NCBI GenBank assembly: GCA_047623945.1
Contig: JBLHOT010000064.1
Coordinates: 1 to 20,683 of the forward strand
Direction of reading: 5' to 3'
Origin: Arcticibacterium sp047623945
GTDB lineage: Bacteria; Bacteroidota; Bacteroidia; Cytophagales; Spirosomataceae
DNA length: 20,683 nt
Below are positions 7,577 to 14,704 of this stretch, in pieces. Positions within the stretch are counted from its first letter, which is position 1; each line of letters begins with the position of its first letter. Under the pieces are notes generated by a model. The model was not told the DNA's origin and searched no databases. It worked only from the letters and a program-made list of their open reading frames with translations. A program made the translations under genes and the position numbers.

Positions 7577-8143
7577 TTACTCTCTCCAATCCCAAACCAC
7601 TATATCCCACGGTTCTCCTACATCTGGTTCTATGAAGGTTTTTATAACCTCAAAACCTGATTTAATGTGACCTCTGATGGACCGATGATTATCAGAGGCA
7701 ATATCAGTCATGGCCAAATCATAAAACTGCTTGTATGAGTCCTTATAATAAGTATACATTTTAGTCAAAATGCCCTGTCCCGCGAAATCCTTATCTACAC
7801 AAACCTGGCCCACCGAGACATAATTTACTTTTCCTAGTTTCTGTCCTTTGTAAACAAGCTCCTCAAAAATCGGAAAGATACCACCCCCAACTTTCATTAA
7901 ATGATTGGTGGACCTGTCCATTAACAGAGCATATCCCACCACTTTGTCTCCTTGTTTTGCAATAACGTGATGATGTTCCAAAGTCATGAGTTTTAAGAAT
8001 TCAAAATCATACTCCAGAGTTACATAGCCCTGACTTTTCTTTTGATCCTCTGAAAGATTAGATCTATGATTAGCAGTTTGAAGAGCCAAAATTCCTTTTA
8101 GCTCTTCATCCGACTTAGCTTTTTTTATTTGAATGGATTTCAT
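7577..8143 (-). CDS. GNAT family N-acetyltransferase
   Basis: A 188-residue acetyl-CoA-dependent N-acyltransferase. The central strand and acetyl-CoA loop read VNYVSVGQVCVDKDFAGQGILTKMY, with the GNAT motif A pattern (Q/R-x-x-G-x-G/A) in DFAGQGI. The C-terminal part has the usual ALxxxxxNxRSI-like stretch as IASDNHRSIRGHIKSGFEVIKTF. No signal peptide, so cytoplasmic. The acceptor substrate cannot be predicted. The gene begins five bases after the end of the xylanase gene on the same strand, so the two are almost certainly co-transcribed. A functional link to xylan use is not evident, and simple read-through is an equal possibility. Confidence 0.88.
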   Translation of the reverse strand: MKSIQIKKAKSDEELKGILALQTANHRSNLSEDQKKSQGYVTLEYDFEFLKLMTLEHHHVIAKQGDKVVGYALLMDRSTNHLMKVGGGIFPIFEELVYKGQKLGKVNYVSVGQVCVDKDFAGQGILTKMYTYYKDSYKQFYDLAMTDIASDNHRSIRGHIKSGFEVIKTFIEPDVGEPWDIVVWDWRE

Positions 8144-8148
8144 GTAAT

Positions 8149-9381
8149 CTACCTAAAGTCAACTTCTACTTTTCTTATCTCCTTAGACAAATAAACTTCC
8201 TTTTCAACGCCATCTACGGTGACTTTATAGTTTCCAAAAAACGCGGGTAGTTCAGAATGGCCATCTTCGTCCATTATTCCTGAAGTTTTGGTCCACCATT
8301 GTTTAAAGATTAAGTTTTGATAAGCTTCAAGAGCAGGAGTTGGTGACCAGTCTTTACGGTACATGGAAGAAGCAGGAATCCAATTAGATCCTTCCCAAAA
8401 ACCCCATTGCAAAATACCATTGACCATGGGTTGAGCAAAACATATTTTATAATAATCTACCAGTTCTTCGGCTTTTGATAACTCTTGCTCAGGACTGAGT
8501 TTGTCTGTTTTTTCACCTACCCATTTAGACCGTTGACCCGGCATATTGAACTCGGTAATCTTAATAGGAAGTCCAAATGTTGCTAAAGAATCTAATGACC
8601 TTTTCAACTCTGATCTACTAAACGTTTCTGCGTGTAAATGGCCTTGCACACCAATTCCGGCTATTGGGACTCCTTGATCTAATAGATTGCGAATATGAGA
8701 CATATAATCATCTAAACGATTTCCAGTTAAAATATCATAGTCATTTACCCATAGATTGGCATTGGGGTCTTTTTCAAGAAACCAATCTGTCATTTTTTTA
8801 GTGAGACCCTCCCCTAACCTATCCTCGTAAAAGTTGCCGTGAATCATCTCATTATTCAAATCATATTCCACAAAACGTCCTTTATATTTAGAGGCTAGAT
8901 CGTAAGCACGATGTTTAAGTGTTTTCTCCAATTTAGCATTATCCATTTCTTTGAGCCAAGGCTGAACAAACTTTTCAATACCCCAATAGATATTATGACC
9001 ACGAATTCTAATCTGATTATCGTCTGCCCATTCTAAAATTCCATCTACGGTAGTATAATTTACTTTTCCTTGCTCACGCTCCATGTTGCCCCATTTTACA
9101 GCATTTTCTGTTACGGCAGAGTTGAAGTTTTCAAGAAACTTAGCTTTATACTGAGCCTTATCTTCGTCCGACCAATAGTCGCCAGCAAGGCCATTACTAA
9201 TGGCCCCGCCAAACCAAAACTCATGACTAAGCTGTTCAACCGATAACTTGGAACCAGGTTTTGCCTTAATAACTAACTGACCTTTTCTATTGGCCATAAT
9301 GTCCTTTTCAATTCCAAGGTATTGACCAAAGGTTTGAGCAGAAATAAGGAAAAGAAGAAGTACTATAGATTTGATTTTCAT
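8149..9381 (-). CDS. Secreted GH10 endo-1,4-beta-xylanase
   Basis: Glycoside hydrolase family 10 enzyme that hydrolyses beta-1,4-xylan with retention. 410 residues. Residues 1-19 form a signal peptide (MKIKSIVLLLFLISAQTFGQ). The (beta/alpha)8 barrel shows AVTENAVKWGNMEREQG (about 89-105), RIRGHNIYWG (125-134), the acid/base Glu178 in YDLNNEMIHG, and the nucleophile Glu277 in KITEFNMPG. The substrate-contacting Trp-rich stretch is ILQWGFWEGSNW (323-334). A small beta-rich tail (about 365-410) follows the barrel, as in plant-like and some bacterial GH10 enzymes. No T9SS C-terminal domain is seen, so it is probably periplasmic or outer-membrane associated. The GNAT gene follows directly. No SusC/SusD genes or other glycosidases lie nearby, so this is not a visible polysaccharide utilisation locus. 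Confidence 0.9.
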   Translation of the reverse strand: MKIKSIVLLLFLISAQTFGQYLGIEKDIMANRKGQLVIKAKPGSKLSVEQLSHEFWFGGAISNGLAGDYWSDEDKAQYKAKFLENFNSAVTENAVKWGNMEREQGKVNYTTVDGILEWADDNQIRIRGHNIYWGIEKFVQPWLKEMDNAKLEKTLKHRAYDLASKYKGRFVEYDLNNEMIHGNFYEDRLGEGLTKKMTDWFLEKDPNANLWVNDYDILTGNRLDDYMSHIRNLLDQGVPIAGIGVQGHLHAETFSRSELKRSLDSLATFGLPIKITEFNMPGQRSKWVGEKTDKLSPEQELSKAEELVDYYKICFAQPMVNGILQWGFWEGSNWIPASSMYRKDWSPTPALEAYQNLIFKQWWTKTSGIMDEDGHSELPAFFGNYKVTVDGVEKEVYLSKEIRKVEVDFR

Positions 9382-9480
9382 ATTCTTTTAAATTTTGTCT
9401 TATGAGCCCAATAGCGAGTGAGGTTGAAACTAAGAAAAAGGAGAAGTAAATCTCTTTGTAAATTATCATACCAAAACAAA

Positions 9481-9796
9481 CAACGGCTGGCCTAATTTAG
9501 ACTTGCGTTCTTATATATCAAAAAATAGTTGGTACTAATATCTTTACGACTCAGACATAAAAAGCCCTTTTCCTTTACTCATTTGTATTCGGCCCTAACA
9601 TTTAGAGAGAATATGAAGGTCTGCACCTACATGAGTTATGTGCATAGCTGCTAATTCTCGTTTAAATACTTAGGCAATACATATAACGTACAAGCATCTG
9701 TATTATCCCATAGCTCTAAATGAGCGAATATTTGGTTAGAAAAAGAACAAAACATTACAAAAGAGCTGGCCCGCTTTCCTCAAAAAAAGTTAGGCA
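9481..9796 (-). pseudogene. Decayed remnant of the 3' end of ahcY and its terminator
   Basis: This non-coding stretch aligns to the 3' end of the intact ahcY gene in the same orientation, offset by 3590 bases (9481-9645 against 13071-13235) and then by 3597 after small deletions. Near-exact blocks include AAGGTCTGCACCTAC (9616-9630), CTTAGGCAATACATATA and CATTACAAAAG. By eye, identity is roughly 70-75% up to about 9775 and weaker to 9796. It covers about the last 80 codons plus the terminator hairpin region, which is mutated here. A one-base deletion, a six-base deletion and compensating one-base indels break the frame. It is therefore a relic, not a gene. The MITE-like element begins about 30 bases beyond its far end. 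Confidence 0.85.
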
Positions 9797-9827
9797 AAGA
9801 GGAAATAGCAAAGACTGAAGCCTTCTA

Positions 9828-10029
9828 ACCTGAGTTCGATGTAAGAACGGCCTTTGAAGCTCCCAAGGAGCGATATATATGTAGCGAGGGGTAAAACCCC
9901 TCGCAAATGTGTTAAGGAGTGCTCCAGTTTGGCGGAATTTTGGTCTAAAAAACCAAAATCGTGACAAACGTATCATTGAAGGTGTTTAAGGTGAGTGAGT
10001 TAACTAATTTCCTTATGTCGAACTCAGGT
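9828..10029. mobile_element. MITE-like element, 202 bp, with TIRs and 5-bp target duplication
   Basis: The 18-bp terminal inverted repeats ACCTGAGTTCGATGTAAG (9828-9845) and CTTATGTCGAACTCAGGT (10012-10029, reverse complement) agree at 16 of 18 positions. They are flanked by a perfect direct repeat TTCTA (9823-9827 and 10030-10034), as expected for a target-site duplication. There is no transposase: the interior has no credible coding sequence. It contains several hairpins: GCTCC-CAA-GGAGC (9859-9871), GCGAGGGG-TAAAA-CCCCTCGC (9884-9904), GGAG-TG-CTCC (9916-9925) and ATTTTGGT-N7-ACCAAAAT (9937-9959). It is therefore a non-autonomous element that would depend on a transposase encoded elsewhere. 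The IS family is not assigned. It sits between the ahcY relic and the Lrp gene. Confidence 0.8.
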
Positions 10030-10068
10030 TTCTAGTCTCCAGTATGGGAATAGAATCCGTTGCCAACT

Positions 10069-10530
10069 TTATATATAATACTCAGAACTCTGCTTTATCT
10101 CTTTTAGAACAAAAGTGCTGTTAAGGGAGCCAATGTTCTCAATTTTTGATAATTTATATTTCACAAAATCATGGTATTCCTCCAGACTTTTCACATGAAT
10201 TTCTAAAACAAAGTCAACCTCCCCTGCCAAATGATAACATCTCTGTACTTCGGGTAACTTTTTAATTTCTTGTTCAAAGTTTTCGATAAAAGTTTCATTA
10301 TGATACCTCATAGAAACCTGACATATGGAAGTAACAGACCTATTGATAAGACCTTTGTCAAGAATAGCCACGTATTTTTTTATAAACCCGAGTCTTTCTA
10401 ATCTTCTTATCCTGTCATAAACAGGAGACGTCGTAAGCTTTAGAGAAGCTGCTATTTCCTTTGCCGTTTTTTTGGCATCCTTCTGCAAAGTTCGAAGAAT
10501 TACCTTATCTGTTTCGTCTATCTGATCCAT
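10069..10530 (-). CDS. Lrp/AsnC family transcriptional regulator
   Basis: A 153-residue feast/famine regulator. The N-terminal winged helix-turn-helix (about residues 4-63) reads IDETDKVILRTLQKDAKKTAKEIAASLKLTTSPVYDRIRRLERLGFI, with the recognition helix in SPVYDRIRRLE. The C-terminal RAM domain (about 70-150), which binds small effectors such as amino acids and forms oligomers, contains LPEVQRCYHLAGEVDFVLEIHVKSLEEYHDFV. The ATG at 10530 gives the standard MDQIDETDK start. It is divergent from the threonine dehydrogenase gene with 182 bp between them. The likely role is control of that operon, and perhaps of itself, in response to an amino acid; this is an inference from gene order. Confidence 0.92.
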   Translation of the reverse strand: MDQIDETDKVILRTLQKDAKKTAKEIAASLKLTTSPVYDRIRRLERLGFIKKYVAILDKGLINRSVTSICQVSMRYHNETFIENFEQEIKKLPEVQRCYHLAGEVDFVLEIHVKSLEEYHDFVKYKLSKIENIGSLNSTFVLKEIKQSSEYYI

Positions 10531-10576
10531 TTAAGCAGAATTTTTATGGCTATTTAATTATTATACAGCCTTTAAA

Positions 10577-10589
10577 AGTAATTATTACT
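10577..10589. promoter_or_regulatory. Candidate operator in the lrp-tdh intergenic region
   Basis: AGTAAT-T-ATTACT is a perfect 13-bp palindrome between the divergent regulator and threonine dehydrogenase genes. AT-rich dyads of this size suit an Lrp/AsnC dimer. No binding data can be inferred from sequence alone. Confidence 0.35.
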
Positions 10590-10634
10590 ACAATTTATAC
10601 ATATCACAGCTAATTATGTGGTTATTTTCCTTTA

Positions 10635-10667
10635 TATGTCACATTATACCTTCATATATTACATTTG
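10635..10667 (+). promoter_or_regulatory. Candidate promoter of the threonine catabolic operon
   Basis: TACATTTG (10660-10667) is a full match to TAnnTTTG. TATG at 10635-10638, 21 bases upstream, is a three-of-four match to the -33 TTTG. The start codon is 45 bases beyond the -7 element. Confidence 0.5.
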
Positions 10668-10712
10668 TAAGTAATATAAACTGAGTCGATAATCTCTACT
10701 GACACAAATAGT

Positions 10713-11663
10713 ATGAAGCATACAAAAATTTTAATAGTCGGAGCCAATGGTCAATTGGGCATAGTAATGACTGAAGCCTTAGAACAAAAATTTGGAGTGG
10801 CAAATGTCGTCAGCTCAGATCTCGTCAATAGAGCTCGGCATAACGGAACGTTTGAGGTTTTGGATGCCACAAATTATGATCAGCTTCAGGAAGTAGTAAC
10901 TAATCATGGAATTACTCAGATTTATCATCTTGCGGCTATATTATCTGCCACTGGAGAGGATAACCCTCACCATACATGGGATGTTAATATGAAAGCACTC
11001 TTAAACGTACTTGAAGTGGCCAGAGTACAAAAGCTGGACCGAGTGTTTTATCCAAGTTCTATTGCCGTATTTGGCCCTGCAGCTAATAAGGTGTTCACTT
11101 CTCAGAATAGCTTTTTAAACCCTACCACGGTTTATGGCATTAGTAAGGCAGCCGGCGAAAACTGGTGTCAGTACTATTTTGAACGTTACGGACTGGATGT
11201 TAGGTCTTTACGATATCCTGGTGTAGTAGGATATCAGTCAATGCCCGGTGGCGGCACTACAGATTATGCCATAGATATTTTTCACAAAGCAATAACAACA
11301 GGAAGCTATCATTGCTTTTTAGAACCAGATACTCGGCTCCCAATGATCTTTATGGAAGACACTATTAAAGCTACTTTACAGCTCATGAGTGCTCCCAAAT
11401 CTCAAATCAAAATCAGGACTTCTTATAATCTCGCGGGGCTGAGTTTTAGCCCGAACGAGTTATCGAAAGAAATAAGGAAGCATATTTCCAATTTTGAAAT
11501 TATTTTTGAACCTGATTTTAGGCAAAAAATTGCGGAGTCATGGCCCAAAGAAATAAATGATCAAGAAGCAAGGGCCGATTGGGGCTGGAAGCCTTCTTAC
11601 ACGTTACAATCATTGACCGAAACAATGATATCGAAATTAAGTCAAAAACTAAAAACAGCTTGA
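10713..11663 (+). CDS. SDR-type L-threonine 3-dehydrogenase
   Basis: NAD-dependent oxidation of L-threonine to 2-amino-3-ketobutyrate. 316 residues of the extended short-chain dehydrogenase (NAD-epimerase-like) fold. NAD-binding GANGQLG at residues 10-16; catalytic Ser in YPSSIAVFG (about 113-121); catalytic Tyr141 and Lys145 in TVYGISK. The substrate-side stretch LRYPGVVGYQSMPGGGTTDYAIDIFHKA is characteristic of the short-chain threonine dehydrogenases, which differ from the zinc-dependent Tdh of E. coli. The kbl gene starts three bases after the stop codon, which strongly supports this assignment over a sugar-nucleotide epimerase. Divergent from an Lrp/AsnC regulator. ATG at 10713. Confidence 0.9.
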   Translation: MKHTKILIVGANGQLGIVMTEALEQKFGVANVVSSDLVNRARHNGTFEVLDATNYDQLQEVVTNHGITQIYHLAAILSATGEDNPHHTWDVNMKALLNVLEVARVQKLDRVFYPSSIAVFGPAANKVFTSQNSFLNPTTVYGISKAAGENWCQYYFERYGLDVRSLRYPGVVGYQSMPGGGTTDYAIDIFHKAITTGSYHCFLEPDTRLPMIFMEDTIKATLQLMSAPKSQIKIRTSYNLAGLSFSPNELSKEIRKHISNFEIIFEPDFRQKIAESWPKEINDQEARADWGWKPSYTLQSLTETMISKLSQKLKTA

Positions 11664-11666
11664 TAT

Positions 11667-12851
11667 ATGTTTAATAAATATAAAGAATTCTACGCTGAGG
11701 AAATTGAGCAAATAAGAGATGCTGGTTTGTACAAAACCGAGCGAATAATTAGCACTCCGCAGTCGGCCAAAATCACTACCGGGAATCAGGAAGTACTTAA
11801 CTTCTGTGCGAACAACTATTTAGGTCTTTCCTCTCATCCTGAAGTCATTAACGCAGCCATAGAGGTCATTAACAGTCACGGATTTGGTATGTCATCAGTT
11901 CGTTTTATTTGTGGAACTCAAGATATTCATAAAGAACTTGAACAAAAGACTGCAGATTTTTTGGGAGCAGAAGATTGCATTCTATATGCCGCTGCTTTTG
12001 ATGCAAATGGTGGTGTTTTTGAACCTTTGCTAGGTGCTGAGGATGCTATTATCTCTGATGAATTAAATCATGCCTCTATCATAGATGGAGTAAGATTATG
12101 TAAGGCCGAGCGATATAGGTATAAAAATAATAATATGGAGGATCTAGAGGCTCAATTAAAAGCTTCTAGTCACTGTAAGAAAGTACTCATCGTTACAGAT
12201 GGTGTTTTCTCTATGGATGGTTCTATTGCACAGCTTGATAAAATCTGTGATCTAGCAGATAAATATGGGGCAATGGTCATGGTAGATGAATGTCATGCTA
12301 CGGGTTTTGTAGGAAAGACAGGTCGAGGAACCATCGAATTAAAAAATGTTATGGGCCGGGTAGATATTATTACGGGCACTTATGGCAAGGCTCTCGGAGG
12401 AGCATCGGGCGGCTTTACAGCTGCACGTAAAGAAATTGTGGAACTTCTAAGGCAGAAGTCTAGACCTTACCTTTTTTCTAATACTCTCGCTCCAAGTATT
12501 GTAGGAGCTAGTATTAAGGTATTAGATATGCTTCAATCTTCTACTGCCCTTAGAGATAAATTAGAGTCCAATGCTCTGTATTTTAGAACTGAAATGCTAA
12601 AAGCAGGATTTGATTTGCTCCCTGGCGAGCATCCCATTATCCCGATAATGCTTTATGATGCCAAATTAGCCCAGACTTTTGCTGCAAAATTATTAGAAGA
12701 GGGTATTTATGTCATCGGTTTCTTTTTCCCTGTAGTTCCTAAAGGCAAGGCAAGGATAAGGGTGCAACTTTCTGCTGCTCATGAAATAGAGCATTTAGAA
12801 CATGCGATAGCCGCTTTTACAAAAGTTGGAAAGGAGCTGGGTATAGTTTGA
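11667..12851 (+). CDS. kbl: Glycine C-acetyltransferase (2-amino-3-ketobutyrate CoA ligase)
   Basis: PLP enzyme of the alpha-oxoamine synthase family that splits 2-amino-3-ketobutyrate with CoA into glycine and acetyl-CoA, completing threonine breakdown. The 394-residue length fits. Visible motifs are NFCANNYLGLSSHPEV (46-61), SVRFICGTQDIHKELE (77-92), the cofactor Asp207 and His210 in DECHATGFVG, and the Schiff-base Lys241 in TGTYGKALGGASGG. The ATG at 11667 is three bases after the dehydrogenase stop, so the genes are translationally close and co-transcribed. A long hairpin begins at the stop codon. The related enzymes BioF and serine palmitoyltransferase are less likely because of the neighbouring dehydrogenase and the sequence around residues 77-92. 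Confidence 0.95.
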   Translation: MFNKYKEFYAEEIEQIRDAGLYKTERIISTPQSAKITTGNQEVLNFCANNYLGLSSHPEVINAAIEVINSHGFGMSSVRFICGTQDIHKELEQKTADFLGAEDCILYAAAFDANGGVFEPLLGAEDAIISDELNHASIIDGVRLCKAERYRYKNNNMEDLEAQLKASSHCKKVLIVTDGVFSMDGSIAQLDKICDLADKYGAMVMVDECHATGFVGKTGRGTIELKNVMGRVDIITGTYGKALGGASGGFTAARKEIVELLRQKSRPYLFSNTLAPSIVGASIKVLDMLQSSTALRDKLESNALYFRTEMLKAGFDLLPGEHPIIPIMLYDAKLAQTFAAKLLEEGIYVIGFFFPVVPKGKARIRVQLSAAHEIEHLEHAIAAFTKVGKELGIV

Positions 12852-12894
12852 GAGTAAAAACCTCCTAATTAAGAAGATTAAGGTTTTTGCTCTC
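12850..12894 (+). terminator. Hairpin terminator after kbl
   Basis: GAGAGTAAAAACCT (12850-12863) pairs with AGGTTTTTGCTCTC (12881-12894), a 14-bp stem with one T-G pair. The stop codon of kbl overlaps the stem. No long T tract follows, so efficiency is uncertain. Confidence 0.6.
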
Positions 12895-13065
12895 TACTTA
12901 TTTTCAAATAATAACATCCTACTCTTCCTTTTACCTCTTTCGTCAAATTTATCAGCTATTCTTAATGTTTGGCTTAGGCTTCAAGCCTTTAGAAATCAGT
13001 ACCATGAACACCCATGATAACGGTAAAGCTAGGTTCCCTGAAGAATACAAACCGTTTATCTGCAT

Positions 13066-13099
13066 AAAAAAACGCTAGCCTAATAATTAGACTAGCGTT
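13066..13099 (-). terminator. Rho-independent terminator of ahcY
   Basis: On the minus strand AACGCTAG and CTAGCGTT form a perfect 8-bp stem with a 13-nt loop, followed by seven T residues. It starts 26 bases after the ahcY stop codon. A mutated copy of the same hairpin lies at 9481-9508 in the ahcY relic. Confidence 0.85.
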
Positions 13100-13124
13100 C
13101 TTATATATCAAAAAACCTTTGATA

Positions 13125-14441
13125 TTAATACCTGTAAGTGTCAGGCTTAAATGGCCCATTTACAGTTACTCCTATATATTCAGCTTGGTCATTAGATAGT
13201 TTAGTAAGGTCTGCACCTACGTGAGCTAAATGCAATGCCGCTACTTTCTCGTCTAAATGCTTAGGCAATACATATACTTTATTCTCATAAGCCTCTGTAT
13301 TATTCCAAAGCTCTAATTGAGCTAACGTTTGGTTAGCAAATGAACATGACATTACAAAAGATGGATGACCTGTTCCACAACCTAAATTAACTAAACGTCC
13401 TTCGGCTAGAATAATAATATCGTTTCCGTCTATATTATAAAGGTCTACCTGTGGCTTAATTTCCACCTTAGAATTTCCGTGTGTTGTATTTAACCAAGCC
13501 ATGTCAATCTCATTATCAAAATGACCAATATTACACACGACAGACTTGTCTTTCATTGCCTCAAAATGCTTAGGCTGAATGATGTTATAATTACCTGTAG
13601 CCGTCACAAAGATGGATGCTCTTTTACAAGCTTCTTCCATAGTTACTACTTCAAAACCTTCCATGGCAGCTTGAAGAGCACATATAGGATCTACTTCTGT
13701 CACCATTACTCTGCAGCCTGCATTTCTCAAAGACTCCGCAGAACCTTTTCCTACATCACCAAAACCAGCTACTACAGCTACTTTACCCGCCAACATTAAG
13801 TCAGTAGCTCTTCTGATAGCATCTACCAAAGATTCTCTACAGCCATATTTGTTGTCAAACTTAGATTTAGTAACAGAATCGTTAACGTTTATTGCTGGCA
13901 TTACTAAAGTGCCTTTTCTTTGCCTCTCTATTAATCTGTGAACACCTGTTGTGGTTTCTTCAGATAAGCCTTTGATGCCTGCCGCCAATTCTGGAAATTC
14001 ATCCAACACCATATTAGTTAAATCTCCACCATCATCTAATATAAGATTAAGAGGTTTTCTGTCTTCTCCAAAGAAAATAGTCTGCTCTATACACCAGTTA
14101 AACTCTTCCTCGTTCATGCCCTTCCAAGCATAAACTGGAATACCCGCAGCAGCGATAGCTGCCGCAGCATGATCTTGAGTAGAGAAAATATTACAAGAAG
14201 ACCAAGTGACATCTGCTCCTAATTCTATTAGCGTTTCTATCAAAACGGCTGTCTGGATGGTCATATGAAGACATCCTGCGATTCTAGCACCTGCTAAAGG
14301 CTTTGAGGGCCCATATTCTTTTCTAATTTCCATTAGACCTGGCATCTCAGCCTCTGCTAATGTTATTTCTTTTCTACCCCAATCTGCCAATGAAATGTCG
14401 GCTACTTTGAAAGGAACGTAAGTTTTTGTTGTTACAGACAT
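13125..14441 (-). CDS. ahcY: Adenosylhomocysteinase
   Basis: NAD-dependent hydrolysis of S-adenosylhomocysteine to homocysteine and adenosine, removing the product inhibitor of methyltransferases and feeding the methionine cycle. 438 residues. Substrate-domain motifs are SSCNIFSTQDHAAAAIA (81-97) and NVNDSVTKSKFDN (186-198), which carries the conserved Lys and Asp. The NAD-binding loop is GFGDVGKG (226-233). The C-terminus FKPDTYRY is the family tail that closes the neighbouring active site. ATG at 14441. Single gene, with a terminator downstream and a promoter overlapped by a long palindrome upstream. A decayed second copy of its 3' end lies 3.6 kb away. Confidence 0.97.
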   Translation of the reverse strand: MSVTTKTYVPFKVADISLADWGRKEITLAEAEMPGLMEIRKEYGPSKPLAGARIAGCLHMTIQTAVLIETLIELGADVTWSSCNIFSTQDHAAAAIAAAGIPVYAWKGMNEEEFNWCIEQTIFFGEDRKPLNLILDDGGDLTNMVLDEFPELAAGIKGLSEETTTGVHRLIERQRKGTLVMPAINVNDSVTKSKFDNKYGCRESLVDAIRRATDLMLAGKVAVVAGFGDVGKGSAESLRNAGCRVMVTEVDPICALQAAMEGFEVVTMEEACKRASIFVTATGNYNIIQPKHFEAMKDKSVVCNIGHFDNEIDMAWLNTTHGNSKVEIKPQVDLYNIDGNDIIILAEGRLVNLGCGTGHPSFVMSCSFANQTLAQLELWNNTEAYENKVYVLPKHLDEKVAALHLAHVGADLTKLSNDQAEYIGVTVNGPFKPDTYRY

Positions 14442-14500
14442 ATAAAAGTTATTTTATCTACAAATTTGAAATTCGTCAAACAATTTATCTAAAAGATTAG

Positions 14501-14540
14501 CAAAATTAAGGTGTATTATCTACAAAATCAAGATTTTGTA
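14501..14540 (-). promoter_or_regulatory. ahcY promoter with overlapping palindromic operator candidate
   Basis: On the minus strand TTG (14531-14529), a 20-nt spacer and TAATTTTG (14508-14501) match the Bacteroidota promoter pattern. The perfect inverted repeat TACAAAATC-AA-GATTTTGTA (14521-14540, 9-bp arms) covers the -33 element, the position expected for a repressor site. No known SAH riboswitch fold was recognised in the roughly 55-base leader. Confidence 0.55.
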
Positions 14541-14611
14541 AACTTTTTACCTATTTACCGCACATTCCATCAAAGTGAGCCTCTATTCGTTTGCTCCTAT
14601 TTTAGATGGTT

Positions 14612-14644
14612 AATTGGCACAACGGTTGGTCCCCAATTCGTTGT
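14612..14644 (+). other. Two mutually exclusive short hairpins upstream of the Ig-repeat protein
   Basis: AATTGG (14612-14617) can pair with CCAATT (14633-14638), and ACAACG (14619-14624) with CGTTGT (14639-14644). The arms interleave, so only one hairpin can form at a time. Each stem is only 6 bp, and chance is a serious alternative. Confidence 0.2.
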
Positions 14645-14704
14645 AAGGCAAATTTTCTGATTATTATAACATTAAGTTTACGTTTAGAACCATACATGCC
14701 GAGT

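Noticed and set aside
9755..9976. 73-codon minus-strand reading frame
   Set aside because: It runs across the boundary of the ahcY relic and the mobile element, so it joins unrelated sequence; composition is not protein-like.
12887..13078. 63-codon plus-strand frame between kbl and ahcY
   Set aside because: It starts at TTG inside the kbl terminator and ends inside the ahcY terminator; no family is recognised.
13521..14133. Plus-strand reading frames inside ahcY
   Set aside because: They are antisense shadows of a well-conserved gene.
14612..14644. H-type pseudoknot
   Set aside because: The two stems interleave but no bases separate the third and fourth arms, so both cannot form together.
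14606..14704. N-terminal extension of the secreted protein to 14606
   Set aside because: The signal peptide begins at the ATG at 14705; the extension is unlike a leader and covers likely untranslated sequence.
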